DNA of 19,456 bases from Methanobacteriota archaeon (GTDB lineage Archaea; Halobacteriota; Syntropharchaeia; JACQPP01). The DNA is taken from assembly GCA_016207465.1 (NCBI GenBank), contig JACQPP010000073.1:1-19456 (forward strand), read 5' to 3'. The notes under the pieces were generated by a model. The model made no database searches. It was not told the origin of the DNA and worked only from the letters and a program-made list of their open reading frames with translations. This document shows, piece by piece, positions 13,205-19,051 of the stretch. The translations under genes were made by a program, and so were the position numbers. Position 1 is the first letter of the stretch. Each line of letters opens with the position of its first letter.

Positions 13205-13504
13205 ATGAGCAAAGCCATCGGCACCCCCCCGAACCCCGACGACGCGCCAGACCTGAACGCCACCCCCGAAGGGGGTGGCGTTGGCCAACCGATAGTGCTG
13301 GACGCCGTGGGGTTCATGTGCCCCGTCCCCATCTTCATGCTCGCCCAGAAAATCCGCGAGATGGAGACCGGCCAGGTCCTCGAACTGTGGGCCGACGACC
13401 CCGCCGCCAAGGAGGATGTCCCCGCCTGGTGCCGCCGCACCGGCAACCTCTGCCTGGGGATGAAGGAGGAGGACCCCCTCAAGTTCTACGTGAAGGTCCG
13501 ATAG
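13205..13504 (+). CDS. TusA-like sulfur carrier protein with palindrome-encoded N-terminal insert
   Basis: A TusA/SirA-family protein of 99 residues that would carry persulfide sulfur on a conserved cysteine for sulfur relay, thiolation or sulfur metabolism. The core starts at about residue 30 (IVLDAVGFMCPVPIFMLAQK) with the family C-P-x-P motif (Cys39). The second half has ADDPAAKEDVPAWCRRTGN, containing another conserved cysteine (Cys75). The N-terminal 29 residues are an extension. About 14 of them (DLNATPEGGGVGQP) are encoded by a palindromic element (13246-13293), so the insert sits just before the first β-strand. The ATG at 13205 fits a TATA-like box ~30 nt upstream; the earlier in-frame ATG at 13112 lies within the nitrilase gene. 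A regulator gene and a DsrE-like gene follow on the same strand. Confidence 0.9.
   Translation: MSKAIGTPPNPDDAPDLNATPEGGGVGQPIVLDAVGFMCPVPIFMLAQKIREMETGQVLELWADDPAAKEDVPAWCRRTGNLCLGMKEEDPLKFYVKVR
13246..13293 (+). repeat. Protein-coding palindromic element, copy C (inside TusA-like gene)
   Basis: A perfect 12-bp stem with loop GAA spans 13256-13282 (arms AACGCCACCCCC and GGGGGTGGCGTT). The left flank GCCAGACCTG matches copy A at 8 of 10 bases. It is translated as DLNATPEGGGVGQP. Compared with copy A, the stem has an A/T pair replacing a G/C pair on both arms, a compensatory change. Confidence 0.78.
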
Positions 13505-13511
13505 GGGAAGA

Positions 13512-13518
13512 TTTATAA
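13512..13518 (+). promoter_or_regulatory. TATA box of the winged-helix regulator gene
   Basis: TTTATAA is centred ~30 nt upstream of the ATG at 13545, which predicts an essentially leaderless transcript. It lies only 5 nt before the palindromic operator. Confidence 0.65.
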
Positions 13519-13522
13519 CCAA

Positions 13523-13543
13523 ACACTAACCTTAGGTTAGTGT
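13523..13543. promoter_or_regulatory. Perfect palindromic operator over the start site of the regulator gene
   Basis: ACACTAACC (13523-13531) and GGTTAGTGT (13535-13543) form a perfect 9-bp inverted repeat around TTA. It lies between the TATA box and the ATG, across the expected transcription start, so a bound protein would block initiation. The adjacent gene encodes a winged-helix protein, so autorepression is the natural reading. The half-site TTAGGTTAG resembles the DtxR/IdeR iron-regulator box half, but the arrangement differs. Confidence 0.7.
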
Positions 13544-13544
13544 G

Positions 13545-14108
13545 ATGGAGGCGTCGCAGGTTTCCTCATATCTGCTCTCCGAGCGGGAGCAGGAGGTCCT
13601 GCGGGTCCTCGGTGGGCCGGGGGCGGTGGTGGCATTCCAGGGGCTGCGCCGCCACCTGGGGCTCCACCCGGAGATTCTCAGCCGCACCCTCCGCCGGCTG
13701 GAGCGCGGCGGGTACGTGGAGCGCACCGAGGGGGGATACCGGCTGGGCGCCCGCGCCCCGTCCCTGGAGGAGCATCCGGCACCGGCGGGGGTCCCCGTGC
13801 TGGAGGCCCATCTCCCCCCGGGGGTCTCCCCGGAGTCCATCGCCCAGGGGCTCCAGGGGAGGTGGCTCGGCCCCCTGCGGTGGCAGGCCATCCGGGACGA
13901 GAACACGCTTCTCCAGTGGACCTCCGGGAAGGGAGAGTTCCGGGTGGACCTCCGGCTGGGCGCGGAGACTCTCACCATCGAGGTCTATGCCCGGGAGGGC
14001 TCCTGGGCCGACGCGGTCCGCGCCGCCTACGCCCTCTTCGGTCACCTCGCGGGCGAGCCCCGGGGGGACCTCGCCTACTTCGAGGCCACGCCTTCCCGGG
14101 CCGGCTGA
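13545..14108 (+). CDS. Winged-helix DNA-binding regulator
   Basis: A 187-residue predicted transcription regulator. Residues ~10-68 form a MarR/IclR-like winged helix: the recognition helix region is LHPEILSRTLRRLERGGYVER, followed by the wing TEGGYRLG. The C-terminal ~110 residues (from LEAHLPPGVSPESIAQG to GDLAYFEATP) form an α/β domain with no recognised family; it has an alternating strand-rich centre (GEFRVDLRLGAETLTIEVYAREG) and might sense a ligand. A GTG codon lies directly before the ATG, but the ATG at 13545 fits the TATA box. A perfect palindrome overlaps the promoter, so self-regulation is likely. Its position between TusA-like and DsrE-like genes suggests control of sulfur-relay genes, which is inference. 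Confidence 0.8.
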   Translation: MEASQVSSYLLSEREQEVLRVLGGPGAVVAFQGLRRHLGLHPEILSRTLRRLERGGYVERTEGGYRLGARAPSLEEHPAPAGVPVLEAHLPPGVSPESIAQGLQGRWLGPLRWQAIRDENTLLQWTSGKGEFRVDLRLGAETLTIEVYAREGSWADAVRAAYALFGHLAGEPRGDLAYFEATPSRAG

Positions 14109-14330
14109 GCCGGTGTGAGCGGGTCGGGGAGGCCCCGCTCCATATCCACCCGCGGATGGACTTCTTCTTCATGGAAGCCTTCCAAACCCCCCCCTGCCCC
14201 TTGGTAACCCCGGGCATTCCGCCTCTGCCCCCGGGGCCTGTGCCCCCATCTCCCCCCATCCCGATAGGACCCGGTCGCTGAACCTCTGGATATTTTATTA
14301 AACCCGCGGCTCCTAGAGTGTGCCACCCCC
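14109..14330. other. Intergenic region without a supported gene
   Basis: 222 bp between the winged-helix regulator and the DsrE-like gene. It holds a C-rich tract and a possible 41-codon proline-rich reading frame (14156-14281) with no promoter or homology support. The only clear signal is the TATA-like box near its right end. Confidence 0.5.
14291..14300 (+). promoter_or_regulatory. TATA-like box of the DsrE-like gene
   Basis: TATTTTATTA, the only long AT run in the spacer, is centred ~35 nt upstream of the ATG at 14331, which fits a short leader of about 8-10 nt. Confidence 0.6.
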
Positions 14331-14786
14331 ATGCAGGAAGCCCTCTCGGAGGTCCTCCCCGAGCCGTCCTTGGTGGCCCCGCGTCGCCTCGCCATCGTGG
14401 CCCACTCGGGGACCTGGGACAAGCTCTACCAGGTGGTGGCCCTGGCCACCAGCGGGGTGACCATGGGATACGAGGTCCACGTCTTCCTCTCCTTCTGGGC
14501 CCTCCGCCGGTTCGCCGAGGAGGACCTTGACAAGGTGGATGTCCCCGCCTCGGAGGCCTCCCACCAGCCGAGGCTCGCCCGGGGGATGCCGAAGGCCCGG
14601 ATTCTCCCCCTGGGCCAGATGCTCCAGGAGGCCCGGGACCTGGGGCCCGTGCGGCTCTACGCCTGCTCCACCTCCGCCCGCATCTTCGGGCTGGAGCCCC
14701 CCCGGTTCAAGAACAAGGTGGACGAGGTCTTGGGACTCACCGCATTCCTGGAGAGAGCGGAAGGCGGATGGCTGGTGTTTGTCTAA
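14331..14786 (+). CDS. DsrE/DsrF-like family protein
   Basis: A 151-residue cytosolic protein with the α/β fold of DsrE/peroxiredoxin-like sulfur-transfer proteins. The first strand and helix are RRLAIVAHSGTWDKLYQVVALATSGVTMGYEVHVFLSFWAL (18-58), the usual start of the family. Near the end, VRLYACSTSARIFGL contains Cys112 at the place where sulfur-handling members carry their cysteine. DsrE-type proteins often act beside TusA as persulfide acceptors or donors, and a TusA-like gene lies 0.8 kb upstream on the same strand. The gene has its own TATA-like box, so it is probably a separate transcription unit. Its TAA overlaps the TAG of the convergent Lrp-type gene by 4 nt. Actual sulfur chemistry is inferred from family and context. 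Confidence 0.82.
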   Translation: MQEALSEVLPEPSLVAPRRLAIVAHSGTWDKLYQVVALATSGVTMGYEVHVFLSFWALRRFAEEDLDKVDVPASEASHQPRLARGMPKARILPLGQMLQEARDLGPVRLYACSTSARIFGLEPPRFKNKVDEVLGLTAFLERAEGGWLVFV

Positions 14787-15235
14787 ATCTGTATCCCGTG
14801 CTCCTCTTTGACCACGTTGAGGGCCACCATGGTGTAGGTCTTCTTGATGGTGGGGTTGGCGAGGAGGCCCTTGATGAACTTGTTGAGGCCGGCGCGGTCC
14901 TTGAACTTGCAGACGAGGACGGCGTCGTATTCCCCGGTGACGTCATAGACGGCGGAGACGGCGGGGTCCTTGGAGATTCTCTCCTCCACCTCCTGGAGCT
15001 TGCCCCCCTCCACCACCACCCCCACCACCGCGAGGAGGTCGTATCCGAGCTTGGAGAAATCAATGTCGGGGATGAACTTGCGGATGACCCCCATCTCGGT
15101 GAGCTTGTTCACCCGGTTGTAGACGGTTCCCTCGGCCACATCGAGTTTCTCGGCGATGTCCCGGTAGGAGGCCCGGGCGTTCTTCTGGAGCTCGCGGAGA
15201 ATCTTGAGGTCCAGGTCGTCCACCTTGGAGGACAT
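14783..15235 (-). CDS. Lrp/AsnC family transcription regulator
   Basis: A 150-residue regulator with the standard two-domain layout. The helix-turn-helix (about 6-52) reads DDLDLKILRELQKNARASYRDIAEKL...GTVYNRVNKLTEMGVIRKF. The RAM/AsnC ligand-binding domain (about 65-142) starts LLAVVGVVVEGG and contains VSAVYDVTGEYDAVLVCKF, the typical core strand-turn with the conserved Gly-x-Tyr-Asp. Lrp-type proteins form dimers and octamers and usually respond to amino acids or act as global regulators. A strong TATA box (15257-15267) lies ~27 nt upstream of the ATG, so the mRNA is probably leaderless. It is convergent with the DsrE-like gene and stands alone, so its targets cannot be named. Confidence 0.93.
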   Translation of the reverse strand: MSSKVDDLDLKILRELQKNARASYRDIAEKLDVAEGTVYNRVNKLTEMGVIRKFIPDIDFSKLGYDLLAVVGVVVEGGKLQEVEERISKDPAVSAVYDVTGEYDAVLVCKFKDRAGLNKFIKGLLANPTIKKTYTMVALNVVKEEHGIQI

Positions 15236-15256
15236 GGAGAGGGAATGGCCCCGGGT

Positions 15257-15267
15257 GTATATTAAAG
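15257..15267 (-). promoter_or_regulatory. TATA box of the Lrp/AsnC gene
   Basis: On the minus strand this reads CTTTAATATAC, centred ~27 nt upstream of the ATG at 15235. This is one of the clearest archaeal TATA boxes in the window. Confidence 0.65.
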
Positions 15268-15287
15268 AATCCTCAGTCCCCTTGGAG

Positions 15288-15596
15288 TCAGTGGGTGACG
15301 GGGGCGGGCCCCGGGACCTGCCGTGCCCGGAGGGCCGAGGCGATGACCGCCAGGAATCCCATGGCGGTCAGCAGGTGGACCCCGAGCAGGCTGGAGTCGT
15401 GGTGGTCCCAGTGGAACTGGTTCACCAGGAGGTGCTCCAGGGTGGAGCCGAGGGCGAGGAGGAGGAAGGCGATGGAGAGCCACGCCATGGAGCGGTAGCG
15501 GGTCCGGAGGTAGGCCCGGGCGGTGACCCCGACGGCGAGGGCCCCGAGGAGACCCAGGGCAGAGAGGAGGGTCCAGTCGGTCGGGTCGAGGGTCAT
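15288..15596 (-). CDS. Small three-helix membrane protein with His-rich external loop
   Basis: A 102-residue membrane protein with three predicted helices (about 8-26, 37-53 and 71-88). The Arg-rich segment RAYLRTRYR after helix 1 and the RAR after helix 3 mark the cytoplasmic side. The loop between helices 2 and 3 (LEHLLVNQFHWDHHDSS) would therefore face outward. It is rich in potential metal ligands: His55, His62, Asp64, His65, His66 and Asp67, with His74 at the start of helix 3. It resembles small archaeal DUF7521-type proteins, often found beside ArsR-like regulators. The ATG overlaps the TGA of the regulator gene (ATGA), so both are made together. A metal-sensing or metal-binding role is inferred from the loop and the neighbouring YcnI-like modules. 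Confidence 0.75.
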   Translation of the reverse strand: MTLDPTDWTLLSALGLLGALAVGVTARAYLRTRYRSMAWLSIAFLLLALGSTLEHLLVNQFHWDHHDSSLLGVHLLTAMGFLAVIASALRARQVPGPAPVTH

Positions 15597-15979
15597 GTCG
15601 CAGCCTCCGGGGAGTCAGTGGACGGAGTCCTCCTCGGGGAGGGGCGGGGACGCGAAGTCTGCCCCAGGGAGGCGGCCCACACCCGGGCCAGGGAAACCCC
15701 GGGGTCCCGGCCGTCCCCCGCCGACAGGACGAGGGTGGCCTCGCACCGGTAGACCCGGAGGCGGCGGTCCCGCAGGCCCGAATGGGAGGAGACGAGGCCC
15801 GCCTCCTCCAGCTCGCGGAGGTGGACGGAGACGGTGGACTTGTCCCGGCCCAGGGCCTCCACGATTTCCCAGAACTCCATGGAGCCCCCGCGGAGCAGGG
15901 CCATGAGGCGCATCTTCTCCCCGGAGACGGCCACGACCCCGCGGGGGGCACGATAGAGGTGGAACTCGGAGAGAAGCAT
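15593..15979 (-). CDS. ArsR-like winged-helix transcription regulator
   Basis: A 128-residue regulator with a winged helix at about 19-75: SGEKMRLMALLRGGSMEFWEIVEALGRDKSTVSVHLRELEEAGLV, where KSTVSVHLRELEEAG is the recognition helix, followed by a wing (RDRRLRVYRCEATLVLS). The tail is Pro/Ser/Arg-rich and probably disordered. It has one cysteine (in VYRCE) and no obvious ArsR metal site. The start ATG at 15979 is set by a TATA box (16004-16011) ~29 nt upstream; the earlier ATG at 16015 would lie upstream of that box. It is divergent from the YcnI-like/oxidase-like gene set and coupled to the His-rich membrane protein, so it is the natural candidate to control both directions. Confidence 0.82.
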   Translation of the reverse strand: MLLSEFHLYRAPRGVVAVSGEKMRLMALLRGGSMEFWEIVEALGRDKSTVSVHLRELEEAGLVSSHSGLRDRRLRVYRCEATLVLSAGDGRDPGVSLARVWAASLGQTSRPRPSPRRTPSTDSPEAAT

Positions 15980-16003
15980 CGGGGAAAAGGAGGATGGCCG
16001 CCC

Positions 16004-16011
16004 ATATAATT
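16004..16011 (-). promoter_or_regulatory. TATA box of the ArsR-like gene
   Basis: ATATAATT is centred ~29 nt upstream of the ATG at 15979 on the minus strand. The divergent gene may use a different weak box (GATATCC, 16081-16087), which is ~27 nt before its ATG at 16111. Confidence 0.6.
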
Positions 16012-16020
16012 CCATCGCAT

Positions 16021-16038
16021 GTTGGGCCGGAGCCCAAC
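16021..16038. promoter_or_regulatory. Perfect 7-bp inverted repeat, candidate operator between divergent genes
   Basis: GTTGGGC (16021-16027) and GCCCAAC (16032-16038) flank CGGA. The palindrome lies just upstream of the TATA box of the ArsR-like gene, in the 131-bp divergent spacer. This position suits a binding site for the ArsR-like regulator; an RNA hairpin in a plus-strand leader is the alternative. Confidence 0.45.
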
Positions 16039-16110
16039 AGTTCCCGCACCGGGAGGGCTTCCGGGACTCCGCCCGCAAGGGATATCCACCGGGGGACGGA
16101 GGCTTCTCCC

Positions 16111-17442
16111 ATGCGGTTCTCCCTCCTCTGCCTTCTCCTCCTGGCGGCTGTCGCGGCCTCCGCCAGCCACCCATCCATCACCCCCGGGGAGGCGGTGGCG
16201 GAGCGCAAGGAGACCTTCACCGCGTGGGTCCCGGTCACCGGGGCCCTGGAGCACGTCGAGGTCAAGATTCCCAGGGACGCCGCGGGGAAACCAATCTTCC
16301 ACGTGGAGTTCGTGGAGCGCCCCTCCGGCTGGACCGTCGAGACCCGGAAGGCCGGAGACCGCATCAGCGAAATCAAGTGGGAGGCCCCCAAGAACACCTA
16401 CAAGAACGGGGACCTCGTGGCCCTCCGGTTCATGGCCGAGACCCCCGCCACGGCGGCCGCCTACAAGTTCGACATCGAGCGCCACCAGACCGGGACCGCC
16501 GGGGCCCACGAGGAGGGGGAGACGGAGGAGCCCCCAGAGGTCAAGGTGGTCTCCAGGTCTACCCTCGACACGCGCCTCGACGCCCTCGCCACCCAGGTGC
16601 AGCAGGTCCAGGCGAAGGCCGACCAGGCTCAGGCCGCGGCCACCCAGAAGCCGAAGAGCCCAGGGATGGAGATGGGCCTCGCCCTGGCGGCCGTCGCCGC
16701 GCTGGCCATCGTTGGGCTCCGCCGGAAGAAGTATGGGATGGCCGCCTCCAGACCCCCGGGGAGCCTCCCCTCGGTGCTCCTCTTGGTCCTGCTTCTTCCG
16801 GCCCCGGTCCTCGGCCACGCCGGCATCGAGCCACGGGAGGCCGTCGCCGAGCGGAGGCTCGTCCTCACCCTCCTCGTCCCCGCCGAGGTGGGACCCGTTG
16901 CCGAGGTCCGCATGAAGCCCCCGGCGGGGTTCCGAGTGGACTTCGTGCAGGCCCCCCCGGAGTGGGCTCTCGCCGCCGAGAGGGACGCCGGAGGCAACGT
17001 GACCCGGGCCGTGTGGAAGGCCGCCGCCCCCATGCTCCGGGGCCAGTTCGCCGAGTTCCGGTTCCGCGCCGAGGCCCCCGAGAAGGCCGGGGACTACGCG
17101 TGGAGCGTGGAGGAGCACGTCGCCGGGGTCGAGGTCTCCATGGACGAGGAGATGAAGGCCCACGCCGAGGAGACCGGGAAGGCGGGGGCCCACTCCCACC
17201 AGGCCGAGGGCAACGTGCGGAAGTGGGAGCCCAAGGTCACCGTGGTGGCCCAGGACACCACGGAGAGAACCATCGCCAACCTCACCCGGGGCCTGGAGGA
17301 GGCCCGCGCCCAGGCCCGCCAGGCCCAGGCCAGGGCCGACCAGGCGGCTGCGGATGCATCCAGGCCCACGGGCGCAGGCCTCGCCCTCGCAGCCCTTGCC
17401 GTGGCCATGGCGGCCCTCGCGCTGGCCCGCCGGAAGAGGTAG
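16111..17442 (+). CDS. Two fused YcnI-like (DUF1775) membrane-anchored copper-binding modules
   Basis: A 443-residue protein made of two homologous halves, each with a signal peptide, a DUF1775/YcnI-like β-domain, an Ala/Gln coiled segment and a C-terminal transmembrane helix ending in basic residues. Half 1: signal 1-19, domain from HPSITPGEAVAERKE (with RPSGWTVE), helix ~186-203 ending LRRKK. Half 2: new signal MAASRPPGSLPSVLLLVLLL from Met210, domain from HAGIEPREAVAERR (with APPEWALAAE), helix ending ARRKR. YcnI domains bind Cu(II) using the mature N-terminal histidine; both halves would expose His on cleavage. The codon after LRRKK is TAT (16732-16734), where half 2 has its TAG stop after RRKR, so these look like tandem genes joined by stop loss. 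The membrane topology still works in the fused form. Confidence 0.82.
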   Translation: MRFSLLCLLLLAAVAASASHPSITPGEAVAERKETFTAWVPVTGALEHVEVKIPRDAAGKPIFHVEFVERPSGWTVETRKAGDRISEIKWEAPKNTYKNGDLVALRFMAETPATAAAYKFDIERHQTGTAGAHEEGETEEPPEVKVVSRSTLDTRLDALATQVQQVQAKADQAQAAATQKPKSPGMEMGLALAAVAALAIVGLRRKKYGMAASRPPGSLPSVLLLVLLLPAPVLGHAGIEPREAVAERRLVLTLLVPAEVGPVAEVRMKPPAGFRVDFVQAPPEWALAAERDAGGNVTRAVWKAAAPMLRGQFAEFRFRAEAPEKAGDYAWSVEEHVAGVEVSMDEEMKAHAEETGKAGAHSHQAEGNVRKWEPKVTVVAQDTTERTIANLTRGLEEARAQARQAQARADQAAADASRPTGAGLALAALAVAMAALALARRKR

Positions 17443-17445
17443 AGT

Positions 17446-17454
17446 GCTTAATCC
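17446..17454 (+). promoter_or_regulatory. TATA-like box upstream of the oxidase-like gene
   Basis: GCTTAATCC, immediately after the stop codon of the YcnI-like gene, is centred ~30 nt upstream of the ATG at 17480. It may provide an independent promoter in addition to read-through from the gene before. Confidence 0.45.
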
Positions 17455-17479
17455 CACTCCCGGGAATCTACAGGACAAG

Positions 17480-19051
17480 ATGACCCGGGACCTCCTCTGC
17501 CTCCACCTCCGCGCCTCCATCCTCTGGCTCCTCGCCGGGGTGGCGATGGGGGCCTTCTACGGGGCCCCCGCGGGGTTCGAGGCCCTGAAGGGGGTGGGCC
17601 ACGACTTCGAGATTGTCTTCGCCTCGGTCCACAGCCACATCGTCCTCCTGGGGGGCCTCACCAACACCCTCATGGCCCTGGTCTATGGGCTCCTGGGGTC
17701 GAGGCTCTACAGCCCGAGGCTGGCCCGCCTCCAGTTCTGGACCCTCAACATCGGGGTGCTGGGGATGATGGCGGCACTGGCCGCGGGAGGCGTGGCGGGC
17801 TCGCGGGCCTACGTCGCCGGGAGGGATTCAGGGGAACTCTTCGGCCCCGGCAACGTGTATCTCCCATATGCTGCCCTCCTCGGGGTCCTCCGGCTGGGGT
17901 TCCCCTTCGCCCTCCTGGTGGGGCTCTCCGTCCTCGCATTCGCCGCCAATCTGTGGTGCAGCCTCGGCCTCTCCCCCAGGTGGGCGGGGCTGGCCAACCG
18001 CCTCCTCGGGACGGCCCCGGGGCTGGGGCGTCTGCTGGGCCTCGGCCAGGTCCCCGAGGCCGGGCCCCGGGAGCCCCACTGGGGCTTCCTCCGCGCGGGG
18101 GCGCTCTGGCTGGTGGCCGGCGTGTCCCTCGGGGGAATCCTCGGTTCCCCGCCGGTCTTCCTCTGGCTGCGGGAGGGGGGATTCGACTTCGGGAGCCTGT
18201 TCGTGAGCCTGCATATGCACATGACGGTGCTGGGGTGGCTGGGCAACGGCACATTCGGAGTCATCTATCTCACCCTGGACCGGCCCGGGGGCAGGGGGTT
18301 CCCGTGGGCGCGGCGTCATCTCCTCCTCTACAACCTGGGGCTCCTCGGGGGCCTCGGGGTGGCGGCGGCGGCCGCGTGGAGGGGGCGGGGACTCTACACC
18401 AGCGGGGCCAGCCTGGAGACCCTCTACCTCCCCCTCCAGGCCACCGTCGAGGTGCTGCGGCTCGCCGTCCCCTTCGCGGCCACCGTGGGCATCGCGCTGC
18501 TCCTCTATCTCCTGGGTGTCCGCCGGGCCCTCGCCGGATGGCAGGCCCCCCGGGCGGTGCGGCTCCTGGTGGGGTTCTCCTCGGTGTGGCTCGCCGTGGG
18601 GCTCCTGCTGGAATTCCTGTTGAACCTCGACCCCTTCTTCTTCTGGCAGAAGCGGGCGGGCCACGAATTCGAACTGATGCTGGAGGCGGTGAAGGATCAC
18701 ATGGTGATGGTGGGGGGCCTCTGGGGCCTTCTCGCCGCCGCCCTCTACGCCCACCTCCCCGGCTGGACCGGGGCCCGACCCGGGGAGAGCCGCTGGGCAG
18801 GGCTCCACCTCTGGGGGGTCACCTTGGGCCTCGCCGGCTTCTTCGCCATCTACGCCCTCGCGGCATACGCCGGGGGCCAGATATTCCAGACCGGGGCCAA
18901 CCCCTACGGGCCCACCCGCGAATACATACCTTACGTAGAGGCGCTGGGCGTCCTCCGGCTGGGGGTCCCCCTCCTCATCCTCATGGTTTTTGGCCTGCTG
19001 GGTTCCATGGTGAACCTCTGGAGGTCCACCTCCCGAGCCCCCGGACCATGA
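17480..19051 (+). CDS. Triple-repeat 12-helix membrane protein resembling heme-copper oxidase subunit I
   Basis: A 523-residue membrane protein with about 12 helices, made of three tandem four-helix repeats (about 10-160, 202-348, 361-515). Each repeat has an opening helix (ILWLLAGVAMG / ALWLVAGVSLG / SVWLAVGLLLE). A G-x-(D/E)-F signature follows, with a His-bearing helix beginning 7 residues on (VHSHIVLLGG, LHMHMTVLGW, VKDHMVMVGG; His53, His247 and His407 align), and then a GVLRLG-type helix (135, 324, 490). The second unit, LHMHMTVLGWLGNGTFGVIY, strongly recalls helix X of cbb3 oxidases/NO reductases. His on helices 2, 6 and 10 mirrors the pseudo-threefold plan of oxidase subunit I. The His-His pair and other CuB ligands are not seen, so oxygen reduction is doubtful. 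Heme or copper binding is inferred. Confidence 0.75.
   Translation: MTRDLLCLHLRASILWLLAGVAMGAFYGAPAGFEALKGVGHDFEIVFASVHSHIVLLGGLTNTLMALVYGLLGSRLYSPRLARLQFWTLNIGVLGMMAALAAGGVAGSRAYVAGRDSGELFGPGNVYLPYAALLGVLRLGFPFALLVGLSVLAFAANLWCSLGLSPRWAGLANRLLGTAPGLGRLLGLGQVPEAGPREPHWGFLRAGALWLVAGVSLGGILGSPPVFLWLREGGFDFGSLFVSLHMHMTVLGWLGNGTFGVIYLTLDRPGGRGFPWARRHLLLYNLGLLGGLGVAAAAAWRGRGLYTSGASLETLYLPLQATVEVLRLAVPFAATVGIALLLYLLGVRRALAGWQAPRAVRLLVGFSSVWLAVGLLLEFLLNLDPFFFWQKRAGHEFELMLEAVKDHMVMVGGLWGLLAAALYAHLPGWTGARPGESRWAGLHLWGVTLGLAGFFAIYALAAYAGGQIFQTGANPYGPTREYIPYVEALGVLRLGVPLLILMVFGLLGSMVNLWRSTSRAPGP

Noticed and set aside
14156..14281. A 41-codon proline-rich reading frame
   Set aside because: There is no convincing promoter, homology or conserved motif, and the C-rich composition explains the prolines.
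17480..19051. A functional terminal oxidase
   Set aside because: The His-His pair of helix 7 and a full set of CuB/heme ligands are missing, and no subunit II with a CuA site is nearby.
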